Both the position numbers and the translations under genes were made by a program. Shown here piece after piece: positions 4,583 through 5,835 of a DNA stretch of 5,835 bases. Under the pieces are notes generated by a model. That model was not told where the DNA came from. It searched no databases and saw only the letters and a list, made by a program, of their open reading frames with translations. This stretch comes from Alistipes sp. (GTDB taxonomy: Bacteria > Bacteroidota > Bacteroidia > Bacteroidales > Rikenellaceae). The stretch spans positions 139,096 through 144,930 of the forward strand of contig JAAVIK010000001.1 in NCBI GenBank assembly GCA_014796635.1, given 5' to 3'. How positions within the stretch are numbered: the first letter of the stretch is position 1; every line of letters starts with the position of its first letter.

Positions 4583-5470
4583 ATGCCGGCAGTGAAAAAA
4601 CTCGTTCTGCTGGCCGGCTGCGCCACCCTTTCGATTACGTCGTCCTGCAACAAGGACGGCGTAATCGTAGCCGACGACCCGGCGGACAAGACCGCCTGCA
4701 GCCGCGTATACGAATATCTGCCCGCGCCCGGCCAGTTCATCAACGAGCAGGTCGTGCTCCGCACGATGGACGAAGCCTGCGCATGGGCCGAAAAACAGCT
4801 CGCCTCACCCGATGCCGGCGTATCGCTGGGCGGATTCGGCGGCTATATCGTCGTGGGATTCGACCGGCCCGTAATCTGCACGGGCGGCTACGACTTCGCC
4901 GTAGAGGGCAATGCGTTCGCCACATCGTCCGAGCCGGGCATCGTCTGGGTCATGGAAGACACGAACGGCAACGGAGCGCCCGACGACGCATGGTACGAAC
5001 TCCGGGGATCGGAATACGGCAAGCCGGAGACCCTGCAGGAGTATGCCGTGACCTATTACCGACCGGCAGAGAAAGGTGCGGGCGTAGCATGGACCGACAA
5101 CCTCGGCCGAAGCGGCACCCTCGAACGGCTGAACTTCCACACGCAGGATTCCTACTACCCCGCATGGGTCGGAGCCGACAGCTACACGCTGCGCGGCACC
5201 CGGCTCGAAGCCCGCAACTATTCCGACGGGACGAAATGGATCGCCCCGCCCTACGAATGGGGCTATGCCGACAACTTCAGCACGGCCGACCGCCCTGCGG
5301 AAAGCAACGCCAATATGTTCCGCATCGCCGATGCCGTGCAATCCGACGGAGAACCGGCCGGACTGGCCTCGATCGACTTCGTGAAAATCCAGACGGGCGT
5401 CCATGCCCAAAGCGGCGAGCTGGGCGAAATATCCACCGAAGTATTCGCCGTCCGCGACCTCAACCGATAA
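4583..5470 (+). CDS. Bacteroidales 'cell surface protein' lipoprotein of the cobamide locus
   Basis: A 295-residue predicted lipoprotein of a family I recognise from Bacteroides B12 loci, usually annotated only as 'cell surface protein' or PKD-like. The N-terminus has lysines 5-6, a hydrophobic core and SSC; Cys22 followed by NKDG is the likely lipidation site. Cys13 in LAGC is a good lipobox by sequence but leaves too short a core. Conserved-looking blocks: VSLGGFGGYIVVGFD (80-94), SSEPGIVWVMEDTNGNG (115-131), DDAWYELRGSE (134-144), YAVTYYRPA (154-162), YEWGYADN (224-231) and VKIQTGVHAQSGELGEISTE (267-286). DTNGNGAPDD (126-135) looks like a calcium-binding loop. Translation starts 3 nt after the upstream stop. 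The ATG at 4583 is used, but the in-frame GTG at 4592 gives the more typical MKKLVLL start. The function is probably cobamide binding or assembly of the uptake complex, inferred from riboswitch control and the btuG neighbour 2 nt downstream. Confidence 0.85.
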   Translation: MPAVKKLVLLAGCATLSITSSCNKDGVIVADDPADKTACSRVYEYLPAPGQFINEQVVLRTMDEACAWAEKQLASPDAGVSLGGFGGYIVVGFDRPVICTGGYDFAVEGNAFATSSEPGIVWVMEDTNGNGAPDDAWYELRGSEYGKPETLQEYAVTYYRPAEKGAGVAWTDNLGRSGTLERLNFHTQDSYYPAWVGADSYTLRGTRLEARNYSDGTKWIAPPYEWGYADNFSTADRPAESNANMFRIADAVQSDGEPAGLASIDFVKIQTGVHAQSGELGEISTEVFAVRDLNR

Positions 5471-5472
5471 TC

Positions 5473-5835
5473 ATGCGCCCCGCCCGAACGATCCTCCGCC
5501 GTCTGACCGCCGCCCTGCTGGCCGCAGCCTGCACAGGCTGCATGAAGTGGGACTACAGCCCGACCGAGGAGCTGTCGGCCGGCGGTCCGGGACTTTTCAT
5601 CGCCTGCGAAGGCAATTTCCAGTACGGCAACGCCACGCTCTCCTACTACGACCCCGAAACGCGGCGGGTCGAGAACGAGGTTTTCCGCCGTGCCAACGGC
5701 TTCAGGTTAGGCGATGTAGCGCAGTCGATGACCGTTCGGGGCGGCACGGGCTGGGTGGTGGTCAACAATTCGCACGTCGTCTTCGCTATCGACCTCGACA
5801 CATTCAAGGAGGTAGGGCGCATCACGAACCTCACC
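5473..5835 (+). CDS. btuG: BtuG, vitamin B12-binding surface lipoprotein (5' part only)
   Basis: The first 121 residues are visible; the gene runs off the right edge. The sequence closely resembles Bacteroides thetaiotaomicron BtuG2 (BT1954) as I recall it: MKWDY after the lipidation cysteine, GLFIACEGNFQYGNATLSYY (40-59), VENEVFRRANGFRLGDVAQS (66-85), GWVVVNNSHVVFAID (93-107) and FKEVGRITN (111-119). BtuG is a seven-bladed beta-propeller that binds cobamides extremely tightly on the cell surface and caps the TonB-dependent transporter BtuB. The signal peptide starts MRPARTILRRLTAALLAAAC; lipidation is at Cys20 or, judging by the position just before MKWDY, Cys23. The start codon is 2 nt after the preceding stop, so it is translated from the riboswitch operon. 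Only about the first third of the expected protein is present. btuB is expected downstream, outside the window. Confidence 0.93.
   Translation, partial: MRPARTILRRLTAALLAAACTGCMKWDYSPTEELSAGGPGLFIACEGNFQYGNATLSYYDPETRRVENEVFRRANGFRLGDVAQSMTVRGGTGWVVVNNSHVVFAIDLDTFKEVGRITNLT

Overview
The window reads as chromosomal DNA of a GC-rich Bacteroidota, most plausibly a gut Bacteroidales of the Alistipes/Rikenellaceae type. This is an inference. It rests on several Bacteroidota-type promoters (TTTG, 19-20 nt spacer, TAnnTTTG), weak or absent Shine-Dalgarno sites, a fused DAHP synthase-chorismate mutase as in Bacteroides and Porphyromonas, and a BtuG-type vitamin B12 lipoprotein gene behind a cobalamin riboswitch. 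All genes are intact except the two cut by the window edges. No insertion sequences, CRISPR arrays or phage genes were seen.

Left part (1-1115): an SDR-type L-threonine 3-dehydrogenase gene runs leftwards off the edge. From the same AT-rich intergenic stretch a tRNA-Thr(GGT) gene is transcribed rightwards, with a near-perfect promoter and a strong terminator hairpin.

Middle part (1116-3367): a bifunctional DAHP synthase/chorismate mutase (first step of the shikimate pathway plus chorismate to prephenate) begins only 21 nt after the tRNA terminator. It converges with an HxlR-family regulator gene; only 3 nt separate the stop codons, and a 12-bp perfect inverted repeat spans both gene ends. 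The regulator is divergent from a small cupin gene. The 297-nt region between them holds both promoters, a C8 run and two perfect inverted repeats. One repeat covers the -33 box of the cupin promoter, so the regulator probably controls the cupin. The cupin gene ends in a 20-bp terminator hairpin.

Right part (3351-5835): a promoter whose -33 box lies inside that terminator drives an AdoCbl-type cobalamin riboswitch. It is followed by competing helices, a terminator-like hairpin and a tight operon: a DUF4465 lipoprotein, a Bacteroidales 'cell surface protein' lipoprotein, and the start of btuG. The genes are 2-3 nt apart. This is a B12-repressed outer-membrane cobamide-capture locus. The BtuB transporter would be expected just beyond the right edge. 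The least understood components are the two lipoproteins between the riboswitch and btuG, and the regulator-cupin pair.
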